Source: Helicobacteraceae bacterium (GTDB taxonomy: Bacteria; Campylobacterota; Campylobacteria; Campylobacterales; Sulfurimonadaceae). From it: DNA of 12,882 bases. The notes below the pieces were generated by a model. That model was given only the letters and a program-made list of their open reading frames with translations. It was not told the origin of the DNA and ran no database searches. The stretch is taken from contig WFMO01000214.1 of the NCBI GenBank assembly GCA_015489055.1, forward strand, positions 1 through 12,882, given 5' to 3'. Of this stretch, positions 5,887-12,882 are shown piece after piece (position 1 is the first letter of the stretch; each line of letters starts with the position of its first letter). Position numbers and translations under genes: made by a program.

Positions 5887-8800
5887 TTGAGAGAAAACCA
5901 ACATCAGTTTACACATCTTCACCTTCATACAGAATATTCGCTGCTTGACGGAGCAAATAAAATATCCAATCTTATACATAGAGTAAAAGAGCTAGGTATG
6001 GATAGTGTCGCCATGACAGACCACGGTAATATGTTTGGTGCGATAGACTTTTATCATCAGGCCACAGAAGCGGGTATTAAACCTATTATCGGCATGGAGG
6101 GATATATTCATAATGGCGCTGAAATAGGCGATAAATCTTCAAAGCAGCGTTTTCATGTTTGTTTGTTTGCTAAAAATGAAATAGGGTATAAAAATCTTAT
6201 GTATCTATCTTCAAAAGCATTTATAGACGGTTTTTACTATTTTCCGCGCATAAACAAACAGGAGTTAAGAGAACATAGCGAAGGATTGATCTGTACATCG
6301 GCATGTCTGCAGGGAGAAGTCAACTGGCACTTAAATACTCAAAATGAAAGAAATATAAAAAATGGCGCCAAAGGATATGAGGGGGCAAAAGCGGCTGCTT
6401 TTGAGTATAAGGAGATATTTGGAGATGATTTTTATCTTGAGCTTATGAGACATGGGATAAACGACCAACTGTTTATAGATGAGCAGATTTTAAAACTGGG
6501 GCAGGAGCTGGGTATCAAAATCGTAGCTACAAATGATACCCATTATACATATCCGGATGATGCTCAGTATCATGAGGCTTTTATGTGTATTGGTATGAAC
6601 AAACTCTATGATGATCCAAACAGGATGCGCCACTCAGTCCATGAGTTTTATATCAAATCACCACAACAAATGGCAAGGTTATTTGCCGATATTCCAGAGG
6701 CAATACAGCATACTCAGGAAATTGTACAAAAATGCCAACTTGAACTTCATTTAGGTAATCCGACTCCTCCTAATTTTAAATTTACTAAAGAATATGCAGC
6801 TAAAGATGGACTAAGCATTGATCATAGTGATGATGAGTGCAGTGTATCAAAGGATAAGTTTTTATCTGCAGCAGATAAAAATGATGCCGAGTATTTTATA
6901 TACAGATGTAAAAATGGGCTAGAGAAAAGATTAAGATATATACCACAAGAGCGTCATGAAAAGTACAGACGCAGGTTAGAGTTTGAAATGGATGTAATAA
7001 ATTCTATGAAATTTCCCGGCTATATGCTTATTGTTTGGGATTTTGTTAAAGTTGCCAAGGAAAAAGGTATTGCTGTGGGTCCGGGTCGCGGTTCTGCGGC
7101 CGGAAGTTTAGTAGCATATTCGCTAGAGATTACAGATATAGACCCTTTAAAATACGATCTTCTTTTTGAGCGTTTTTTAAATCCTGAGCGCGTCAGTATG
7201 CCCGATATTGATATGGATTTTATGCAGGCGCGTCGTGGGGAAGTTATAGATTATGTTGTTCAAAAATATGGGAGAAACCAGGTAGCGCAAATTATTACTT
7301 TTGGTTCACTTCTTGCCAAAGGTGTTATAAGAGATGTGGCAAGAGTTCTTGATATGCCTCTTTCAAAAGCCGATAAAATGGCTAAACTGATTCCTGATGA
7401 ACTCGGAATCACCTTAAACGGTAAAGTAAAAAATGGAAAAGAGATAGACGGAGCATACCAAAAAGAACCAAAACTAGTAGAGTTGATTGAGACTGATGAA
7501 CAAGCAGCGCGTGTATGGGAGTTTAGCAAAAAACTTGAGGGGCTAAAACGAAATGCGGGTATGCATGCAGCCGGAGTTGTTATATCCAATGAAGAGCTGT
7601 GGAAAAAGACACCTATCTATAAACCAACAGGAGAAGATACATTTATTACTCAATACTCTTTAAATTATTTGGAGGATGTGGATCTTATTAAATTTGACTT
7701 TTTAGGTTTAAAAACTTTAGATGTCATAGATAATGCTATTAAGCTTATTAAAGCCAGATATGCAAAAGAGATAATTTGGCATGAGATTGATGAAGATGAT
7801 GCGCCTGTTTATAGTTCTATAAGAGAAGGCAATACCGTTGGGATGTTCCAAATTGAATCATCTGGTATGCAGGATTTAAATAAACGCTTAATGCCTGATA
7901 GTTTTGAGGACTTGATTGCAGTTCTTGCTCTTTATAGACCAGGACCTATGGAGTCGGGCATGCTTGATAGTTTTATAGAGAGAAAGCATGGTAGAGAAAA
8001 AATAGAATATACTTTTGATGCTATGGAGCCTATTTTAAAATCAACATACGGTGTGATCGTGTATCAAGAGCAGGTTATGCAGATAGTGCAGACAATTGGC
8101 GGCTTTTCACTGGGCTACTCTGATATTATACGCCGTGCGATGGGTAAAAAAAAGGATATGGCAGCATATAATGCAGAGTTTAGTGAAGGTGCCAAGAAAC
8201 AGGGTTATGATTATGATAAAGCCTCTAAGCTGTTTGATTTGATAGAAAAATTCGCAGGATATGGTTTTAATAAATCACACTCCGCAGCTTATGCGATGGT
8301 AACTTTTCAGACTGCATGGCTTAAAACATACTATCCAAATGAATTTATGGCGGCACTATTAAGCAGTGAAAAAGACAATACCGACAAAGTAGTTAAATAT
8401 ATAGATGAAGTTAAAAGAATGGGCATCTCGCTTTCACCGCCGGATATAAATCACTCTCAATTAGAATTTTCGGCAATTACAAGAGATGGTAAAGATATCA
8501 TATTATTTGGATTAGGTGCCATAAAAGGAGTTGGAGGAGCAGCTGTACTTTCAATTTTAGACACTATCAAAGAAGGCGGTATATTTACATCTTTAGAAGA
8601 TTTTGTAAACCGTATAGATCCGCAAAAAGTTAACAAAAGAGTTATAGAATCTATAATTAAAGCGGGTGGATTTGATGAGTTTGGATATTCTAGAAAAGCA
8701 CTTTTAGATCAGATAGAAACATTGCTAGAAGTGGCTAAAGATGCATCAGTAGCTAAAAAGAATGCTATTGGTAGTCTGTTTGGAGATGATGCACAGATTA

Positions 8801-9477
8801 CTAAAATTTCATTAAAGCTTACTAATTCTGATGAATATGAACTGCATGACATTTTAGAATTTGAAAAAGATACGCTTGGTTTTTATGTCTCCGGACATCC
8901 TTTAGATTCTTATAGAGAAGAGATGCAGGATTTAAAATATACACTCTCCTCCGATATTGAGAATATCAAAGATGGCTCAACTGCTATCTTTATAGGTAAA
9001 GTTGAGGAGATACAAAAAAAAGTATCGAAAAAAGGCAACCCTTTTGGTATAGTGACTTTACTTGATTTACATGGCAATATTGAGATGATGCTTTTTTCTG
9101 ATAAGCTTGATGAACTTCAAGCAATGAATCTTGATGAGCCTGTAGCTTTTAAAGTTAAGGTAACGCACACGGAGATGTTTACACGTATCTCTGTTTTAAA
9201 AATTTTTACTTTGCGCGAAGTTAAAAAAGAATCAAAAAAAGTAAAAACAACTTTATCGCAAAAGCCTCAAGAACCATTGATGCTGCGTTTGCCGATAAAC
9301 ACCAATATAGATGAACTTGAGAAGATATATAATCTTATAAGAAGACATCCCGGTCAACGCGAACTAAATATCTGTATCGTGTCAAAGTTGCAAAATGTTG
9401 TGCTTAATTCTGCATTAAGAGTCAATAACGATATAGTGCAAAAACTCGAAGAAAACCAATATGTGGATGTAGTATAG
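5887..9477 (+). CDS. dnaE: DNA polymerase III alpha subunit
   Basis: This is the catalytic subunit of the replicative polymerase, 1196 residues, close to the family norm. The PHP domain (about 6-290) has THLHLHTEYSLLDGA, AMTDHGN, GMEGY, FHVCLF, TSACLQGEV and TNDTHYT, which supply His12, His14, Asp21, His46, Glu71, His90, Cys140, Asp217 and His219, apparently a full metal-ligand set. The palm has GPGRGSAAGS at 398-407, the catalytic Asp440 and Asp442 in PDIDMDF, and Asp604 in IKFDFLGL. A helix-hairpin-helix lies at about 875-884 (GLGAIKGVG). A likely sliding-clamp peptide AIGSLFG lies at 960-966, at the place of the E. coli QADMF motif. An OB fold follows at about 1025-1110. A low-similarity, polar insert lies near 304-334. 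Translation starts at TTG. It is the first gene of a probable dnaE-aminopeptidase-kinase operon. Confidence 0.97.
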   Translation: MRENQHQFTHLHLHTEYSLLDGANKISNLIHRVKELGMDSVAMTDHGNMFGAIDFYHQATEAGIKPIIGMEGYIHNGAEIGDKSSKQRFHVCLFAKNEIGYKNLMYLSSKAFIDGFYYFPRINKQELREHSEGLICTSACLQGEVNWHLNTQNERNIKNGAKGYEGAKAAAFEYKEIFGDDFYLELMRHGINDQLFIDEQILKLGQELGIKIVATNDTHYTYPDDAQYHEAFMCIGMNKLYDDPNRMRHSVHEFYIKSPQQMARLFADIPEAIQHTQEIVQKCQLELHLGNPTPPNFKFTKEYAAKDGLSIDHSDDECSVSKDKFLSAADKNDAEYFIYRCKNGLEKRLRYIPQERHEKYRRRLEFEMDVINSMKFPGYMLIVWDFVKVAKEKGIAVGPGRGSAAGSLVAYSLEITDIDPLKYDLLFERFLNPERVSMPDIDMDFMQARRGEVIDYVVQKYGRNQVAQIITFGSLLAKGVIRDVARVLDMPLSKADKMAKLIPDELGITLNGKVKNGKEIDGAYQKEPKLVELIETDEQAARVWEFSKKLEGLKRNAGMHAAGVVISNEELWKKTPIYKPTGEDTFITQYSLNYLEDVDLIKFDFLGLKTLDVIDNAIKLIKARYAKEIIWHEIDEDDAPVYSSIREGNTVGMFQIESSGMQDLNKRLMPDSFEDLIAVLALYRPGPMESGMLDSFIERKHGREKIEYTFDAMEPILKSTYGVIVYQEQVMQIVQTIGGFSLGYSDIIRRAMGKKKDMAAYNAEFSEGAKKQGYDYDKASKLFDLIEKFAGYGFNKSHSAAYAMVTFQTAWLKTYYPNEFMAALLSSEKDNTDKVVKYIDEVKRMGISLSPPDINHSQLEFSAITRDGKDIILFGLGAIKGVGGAAVLSILDTIKEGGIFTSLEDFVNRIDPQKVNKRVIESIIKAGGFDEFGYSRKALLDQIETLLEVAKDASVAKKNAIGSLFGDDAQITKISLKLTNSDEYELHDILEFEKDTLGFYVSGHPLDSYREEMQDLKYTLSSDIENIKDGSTAIFIGKVEEIQKKVSKKGNPFGIVTLLDLHGNIEMMLFSDKLDELQAMNLDEPVAFKVKVTHTEMFTRISVLKIFTLREVKKESKKVKTTLSQKPQEPLMLRLPINTNIDELEKIYNLIRRHPGQRELNICIVSKLQNVVLNSALRVNNDIVQKLEENQYVDVV

Positions 9478-9480
9478 GAG
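9475..9480 (+). promoter_or_regulatory. Ribosome binding site for the aminopeptidase, overlapping the dnaE stop
   Basis: TAGGAG includes the dnaE stop codon TAG. Two ATGs follow in frame, at 9483 (2 bases away) and 9486 (5 bases away). Spacing favours the second. The overlap means dnaE and the aminopeptidase are probably translationally coupled. Confidence 0.65.
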
Positions 9481-9485
9481 ATATG

Positions 9486-10727
9486 ATGAATAAAGAGCAA
9501 TTTAACAGTAGCTTGATTAGGTTTTTAAATGATTCTAAAACACCTTTTCATGCGGTACAAAATATATCAAATATTTTACTAAAGCACGGGTTTAAACAAA
9601 TTTGTGAGACCGATGAATGGTCACTTAAGATTGGCGGTAAATATTTTGTTACGCGCGGCGATGGTTCTATTATCGCCTTTATACACTCGAATGATGCATC
9701 TATTATCGTTGGTGCTCATACTGATTCGCCGGTACTTAAAATTAAACCCAATTCTAAAATTTACAAAGAGGGCGTGGCGCAATTGGGCGTAGAGCCATAT
9801 GGAGGCATATTGCTAAATCCATGGTTTGACAGAGATTTGAGTATTGCCGGTATAGTTTACTTTACATGTAAAGATAAAGGCATTAAATCCATGTTAGTTG
9901 ACTTTAAAAAGGCTGTAGCGGTTATCCCGTCTTTGGCTATTCACCTTGATTCTACTGCTAATGAAAACAGAAGCATCAATAAGCAGACTGATATACTGCC
10001 TGTGGTATCGTTAAGCGCAAATTTTGATATACAAGATGAGTTAAAAAATATCATAAGCAAAGATATTGGTGAAGATGTCGATATTTTATCGTATGATTTA
10101 TCACTTTATGATATAAATAAAGCATCCTATTTTGGTTTTAAAGAGGAGTTTATAGCAGGGGCTAGACTAGATAATCTACTTAGCTGCTATGCTGGCACTC
10201 AAGCAATATGTCATAGCACCAAACCCATGATGTTAGTGTGTAGCAATCATGAAGAGGTAGGGAGTGTGAGTGCGTATGGTGCTGACGGTTCTTTTATGAG
10301 CGACGTAATGCAAAGGCTTTTTACAAATACACAAGAACGTGTTATGGTTTTGCGAAATTCTTTGTTTGTTTCTTGTGATAACGCTCATGCAGTCCATCCA
10401 AATTTCACACAAAAGCATGACTTAGCATATGCTCCTAAAATCGGTGAAGGCGTAGTCATTAAGATAAATTCAAATCAAAGATATGCCACCAATGCAAAAA
10501 CAGCGTCTAAAATAATAAAAACCGCACGTGATAATAATATAAAAACACAGTTATTTTTAACAAGAAATGATATGGGGTGCGGCTCTACCATAGGTCCGAT
10601 GTCAGCAGCTAAACTAGGAATAGATGCGATTGATATAGGGGTACCAACATATGCCATGCACTCGATTCGTGAGAGCTGTGGCAAGGATGATACATATATG
10701 CTTTATAAGCTGTTGATAAGCCTGTAG
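9486..10727 (+). CDS. apeB: M18 family aminopeptidase
   Basis: This is a 413-residue cytosolic metallo-aminopeptidase of the M18 (aspartyl aminopeptidase / Ape1) family that removes N-terminal residues, often acidic ones, from peptides. The metal and catalytic residues are all visible: GAHTDSP with His78 and Asp80, AGARLDNL with bridging Asp229, NHEEVGS with catalytic Glu256 and metal-binding Glu257, DNAHAVHPN with Asp298, and MHSIRE with His392. The length fits the bacterial members. The start at 9486 is chosen over the ATG at 9483 on ribosome-site spacing. It sits between dnaE and the kinase gene with almost no gap. Its link to either is not obvious, and it probably serves general peptide turnover. 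The symbol is by family only. Confidence 0.92.
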   Translation: MNKEQFNSSLIRFLNDSKTPFHAVQNISNILLKHGFKQICETDEWSLKIGGKYFVTRGDGSIIAFIHSNDASIIVGAHTDSPVLKIKPNSKIYKEGVAQLGVEPYGGILLNPWFDRDLSIAGIVYFTCKDKGIKSMLVDFKKAVAVIPSLAIHLDSTANENRSINKQTDILPVVSLSANFDIQDELKNIISKDIGEDVDILSYDLSLYDINKASYFGFKEEFIAGARLDNLLSCYAGTQAICHSTKPMMLVCSNHEEVGSVSAYGADGSFMSDVMQRLFTNTQERVMVLRNSLFVSCDNAHAVHPNFTQKHDLAYAPKIGEGVVIKINSNQRYATNAKTASKIIKTARDNNIKTQLFLTRNDMGCGSTIGPMSAAKLGIDAIDIGVPTYAMHSIRESCGKDDTYMLYKLLISL

Positions 10728-10729
10728 AT

Positions 10730-11725
10730 ATGAATAAAGAGGTCACACCCCAAGAGCTAGAGCTGTTGATCAACCAAACATATAAAGTAGAAAATGATTT
10801 TAAGGAGTTGAGGGATTCTTATGCGTCTCTTCAGCGTACAATAGAAGAGGTTGTTGAGTTTTTACCTAATGCTATTTGGATTTTAGAAGACGATAAAACT
10901 ATTTTTTTGCAAAACTCACAGGCTAAAGAGCTTGAGAAGCTGCTTCCAATTTTAAAACTTGATCAAAATGATTATGAGTTAATGTTTGGTGAATATGCAT
11001 ATCTTGTCAAAACAACTCATCACCAAAATAGATATTTAGTCAGTGTAACAGATATTACAGAGCAAAAAAGAAAAGAAAACTTAGCCACCATGGGGCAGAT
11101 GGCTGCTCATTTATCGCATGAGATAAGAAATCCGATAGGCTCTATCTCACTGCTTACATCTATCTTGAAAAAACGCGTAGTAAAAGAGAATGAGCAGATT
11201 GTACAGGAGATTGAAAAGTCTATATACAGGATAGAAGGCATTATCAAAAGTACATTAATGTTTAGTAAAGGTATTCAGGCTGATTTTAAAATACTGCACT
11301 GGAGAGATATAAGACAAGAGATTGAGACAACAATAGAGTATTACAGCTTTGATAAAGATATTGATTTTTATATAGCTGAAGATGATTTTGAACTTTATGG
11401 TGATATGGAACTTTTGATTATGATGTTTTCAAATTTTATTGTTAATGCTATTGATGCGATTGAGCTTGGTGATGATGAGGTTGGGGTAGTTGAAATTGAG
11501 TATAAAAATAATGACAAGTTTCATTATTTTTATATTTATGATTCAGGCGTAGAGATTGAAGATGACAATAAGCTTTTTGAAGCGTTTTCGAGTACAAAAG
11601 TAAAAGGAAACGGGTTAGGACTGGTTTTGTCAAAACAGATAGCAAATGCACATCAAGGTGATGCAAGATTGCTTAAAACAGATAAAAAAATATTTGAAGT
11701 TACTTTAGCAAAACGGCCTTTTTGA
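10730..11725 (+). CDS. flgS: Cytoplasmic sensor histidine kinase, FlgS-like
   Basis: This 331-residue kinase has no membrane segment. The N-terminus (about 1-40) is a likely coiled coil, followed by a PAS-like region (about 41-112, ending VSVTDITEQKRK). The phosphorylated residue is His130 in AAHLSHEIRNPIGSISLL, the N box has Asn239 in NFIVNAIDAIE, the G1 box is DSGVEI from 271, and GNGLGL is at 293-298. The layout and wording closely recall FlgS of Campylobacter and Helicobacter. FlgS responds to the flagellar export apparatus and phosphorylates the sigma-54 activator FlgR to turn on rod and hook genes. FlgR is not in this window, so the assignment rests on recall of the family. The start lies 2 bases after the aminopeptidase stop with no good ribosome site of its own, suggesting translational coupling. 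Its 3' end overlaps aroE on the other strand by 26 bases. Confidence 0.8.
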   Translation: MNKEVTPQELELLINQTYKVENDFKELRDSYASLQRTIEEVVEFLPNAIWILEDDKTIFLQNSQAKELEKLLPILKLDQNDYELMFGEYAYLVKTTHHQNRYLVSVTDITEQKRKENLATMGQMAAHLSHEIRNPIGSISLLTSILKKRVVKENEQIVQEIEKSIYRIEGIIKSTLMFSKGIQADFKILHWRDIRQEIETTIEYYSFDKDIDFYIAEDDFELYGDMELLIMMFSNFIVNAIDAIELGDDEVGVVEIEYKNNDKFHYFYIYDSGVEIEDDNKLFEAFSSTKVKGNGLGLVLSKQIANAHQGDARLLKTDKKIFEVTLAKRPF

Positions 11726-12494
11726 GCAAATCTGTAATGTCGTCGATAGGTATTGTTTTGTCACAAAACAGATAAGAGGCCAATGCTCCTTGGTGTACCA
11801 ACATATCTAAACCATCTTTGTAGGGTATTTTTTTTTGCGCTACAAGTTTTAAAAACGATGTTGTTTTTCCATATATTATGTCACTAACGTAAGAAGTTTG
11901 AGCTAATATCCTTTCAAGCAATTCTTTTGGTGCAGGTAGATTTTCATCAGACAATCCTGCGCTTGTTGTGTTTACAACCAGGTCTGTTTTGTCAACATTA
12001 AATTCATCCCAGCTGTAGCAATCAATACCATGTTTTTTAAAATATTGCAACCTGTCTTTTGATCTGTTTAAAACCGTTATATTTACACCTTCATCAATCA
12101 GACGGTGCGCTAGTGCTTTTGCCGTTCCTCCAGCACCTATAATCAATACCTTTTTAATACCTTCAAACTCTTGTAAGGCATTAACAAATCCATCAGCATC
12201 AGTGTTGTACCCAATTAGCTTACCATCTTCATAAATTATGGTATTTACAACTCTGGCAATTTTAGCGAAACCTCTGATTTCATCACATGCCAAATATGCA
12301 TCCTCTTTATGTGGAACTGTTATGTTTGCACCTTTTAATTTTAGCTTGACAAACATCTCTTTTAAATCTGCACCATTTTTTAAATGAACACGACTATAAC
12401 ATGCTTTGATATTTGAATGTAAAAAAAGATAGTTATGCATCAAAGGCGAAATTGAGTGTTCTACCGGGTCTCCAAAAATAGCAAAATATTTCAT
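11700..12494 (-). CDS. aroE: Shikimate dehydrogenase (NADP+)
   Basis: This 264-residue enzyme reversibly reduces 3-dehydroshikimate to shikimate with NADPH, in the pathway to chorismate and aromatic amino acids. Substrate-binding residues are seen in HSISPLMHN (13-21), the catalytic Lys63 in ITVPHKE, Asn84, and Asp99 in GYNTDADG. The nucleotide-binding loop is GAGGTAKA from 120, followed by NRSKDR at 143-148, whose basic residues fit NADP preference. [10 protein letters not shown] near the end is the usual C-terminal signature. The length is typical for AroE rather than the YdiB branch. The ATG overlaps the trpE stop (ATGA), so the two aromatic-pathway genes are coupled. Confidence 0.95.
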   Translation of the reverse strand: MKYFAIFGDPVEHSISPLMHNYLFLHSNIKACYSRVHLKNGADLKEMFVKLKLKGANITVPHKEDAYLACDEIRGFAKIARVVNTIIYEDGKLIGYNTDADGFVNALQEFEGIKKVLIIGAGGTAKALAHRLIDEGVNITVLNRSKDRLQYFKKHGIDCYSWDEFNVDKTDLVVNTTSAGLSDENLPAPKELLERILAQTSYVSDIIYGKTTSFLKLVAQKKIPYKDGLDMLVHQGALASYLFCDKTIPIDDITDLLKKAVLLK

Positions 12495-12882
12495 TTTAAA
12501 TTTTCTAGCTCATATAAAGCATTTGTGAGTGCTCCCAATTTATTGGTTACTTCAAGATACTCAGATTCTTTTACGCTGTCTGCTACTATACCCGCACCTG
12601 CTTGAAGCACAACTTTATCTTTGGTTATTAAAGCAGTGCGTATAGTTATAGCACTATCCATGTTGCCGTCAAAACCGAAATAGCCAACGCTTCCGCTGTA
12701 AAATCCGCGCTTAAGTCCTTCAAATTGTGCTATTAATTCCATAGCTCTGATTTTTGGCGCTCCCGTCATCGTGCCTGCTGTAAAAGTTGCCATAAAAAGA
12801 TCAAACATATCTTTATCCTCGCGTAATACACCGACGACGTCTGAGACGATATGCATAACATGAGAAAATCGTTCTATATGCA
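12491..12882 (-). CDS. trpE: Anthranilate synthase component I, C-terminal part, cut by right edge
   Basis: The visible 129 residues plus stop are the C-terminal end of a chorismate-binding enzyme. The frame is open through the right edge and begins [17 protein letters not shown]. Further family marks are [39 protein letters not shown], then [10 protein letters not shown] and a Glu-rich C-terminal helix. TrpE converts chorismate and glutamine-derived ammonia to anthranilate, the first step of tryptophan synthesis. The close relative PabB shares much of this region, but [13 protein letters not shown] with [10 protein letters not shown] is the usual TrpE wording, so TrpE is preferred. The N-terminal part, including any tryptophan-binding site and leader, is outside the window. 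The stop codon overlaps the aroE start. Confidence 0.88.
   Translation of the reverse strand, partial: HIERFSHVMHIVSDVVGVLREDKDMFDLFMATFTAGTMTGAPKIRAMELIAQFEGLKRGFYSGSVGYFGFDGNMDSAITIRTALITKDKVVLQAGAGIVADSVKESEYLEVTNKLGALTNALYELENLK

Noticed and set aside
7260..7589. 109-codon minus-strand frame inside dnaE
   Set aside because: It lies opposite conserved polymerase sequence, and its low-complexity Ser/Pro/Phe product is typical of antisense shadow frames.
1..12882. Mobile element, defence system, CRISPR array, tRNA or secretion locus
   Set aside because: No transposase, integrase, direct-repeat array, nuclease cluster or tRNA-like fold was seen; gene content is core metabolism, replication, stress and signalling.

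Overview
The window is an AT-rich, densely packed stretch of bacterial core genome. It most likely comes from the Campylobacterota, near Sulfurimonas and related sulfur oxidisers. The grounds are the low GC, the gene styles, and a cytoplasmic FlgS-type flagellar histidine kinase of the kind that phylum uses. The genus is inference from recall; no search was run. I see no mobile element, tRNA, rRNA, CRISPR array or phage gene. No gene-free stretch exceeds 300 bases. The longest, about 250 bases at 5635-5886, is the divergent control region between a small heat-shock operon and dnaE.

Left block, minus strand (2567 down to 1): a secreted polysaccharide deacetylase, then coaBC (two steps of coenzyme A synthesis), then the start of an unrecognised gene cut by the left edge. 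The last two genes share an ATGA start/stop overlap. Across a 65-base divergent promoter region, metY (sulfide incorporation into O-acetylhomoserine) runs on the plus strand and ends 5 bases from a convergent HD-GYP gene.

Middle block, minus strand (5634 down to 3907): two tandem Hsp20 small heat-shock proteins with very different N-termini, then an HD-GYP-family protein whose HD signature reads Met-Asp. A perfect 11-base inverted repeat lies between the second hsp20 and the HD-GYP gene, and one arm contains that gene's ribosome binding site. A perfect 7-base inverted repeat (TTTAGTC, 5-base spacer, GACTAAA) sits just downstream of the likely hsp20 promoter and looks like an operator.

Right block, plus strand (5887 to 11725): dnaE (replicative polymerase alpha subunit, TTG start), an M18 aminopeptidase and an FlgS-like histidine kinase, with only 2-8 bases between them, probably one transcript. 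The kinase gene overlaps the convergent aroE by 26 bases. On the minus strand, trpE (cut by the right edge) and aroE form an ATGA-coupled pair in aromatic amino-acid synthesis.

Overall this is mainly ordinary housekeeping content. The points most worth checking are the two inverted repeats around the heat-shock/HD-GYP operon, the degenerate HD-GYP, and the full PHP metal-ligand set in DnaE.
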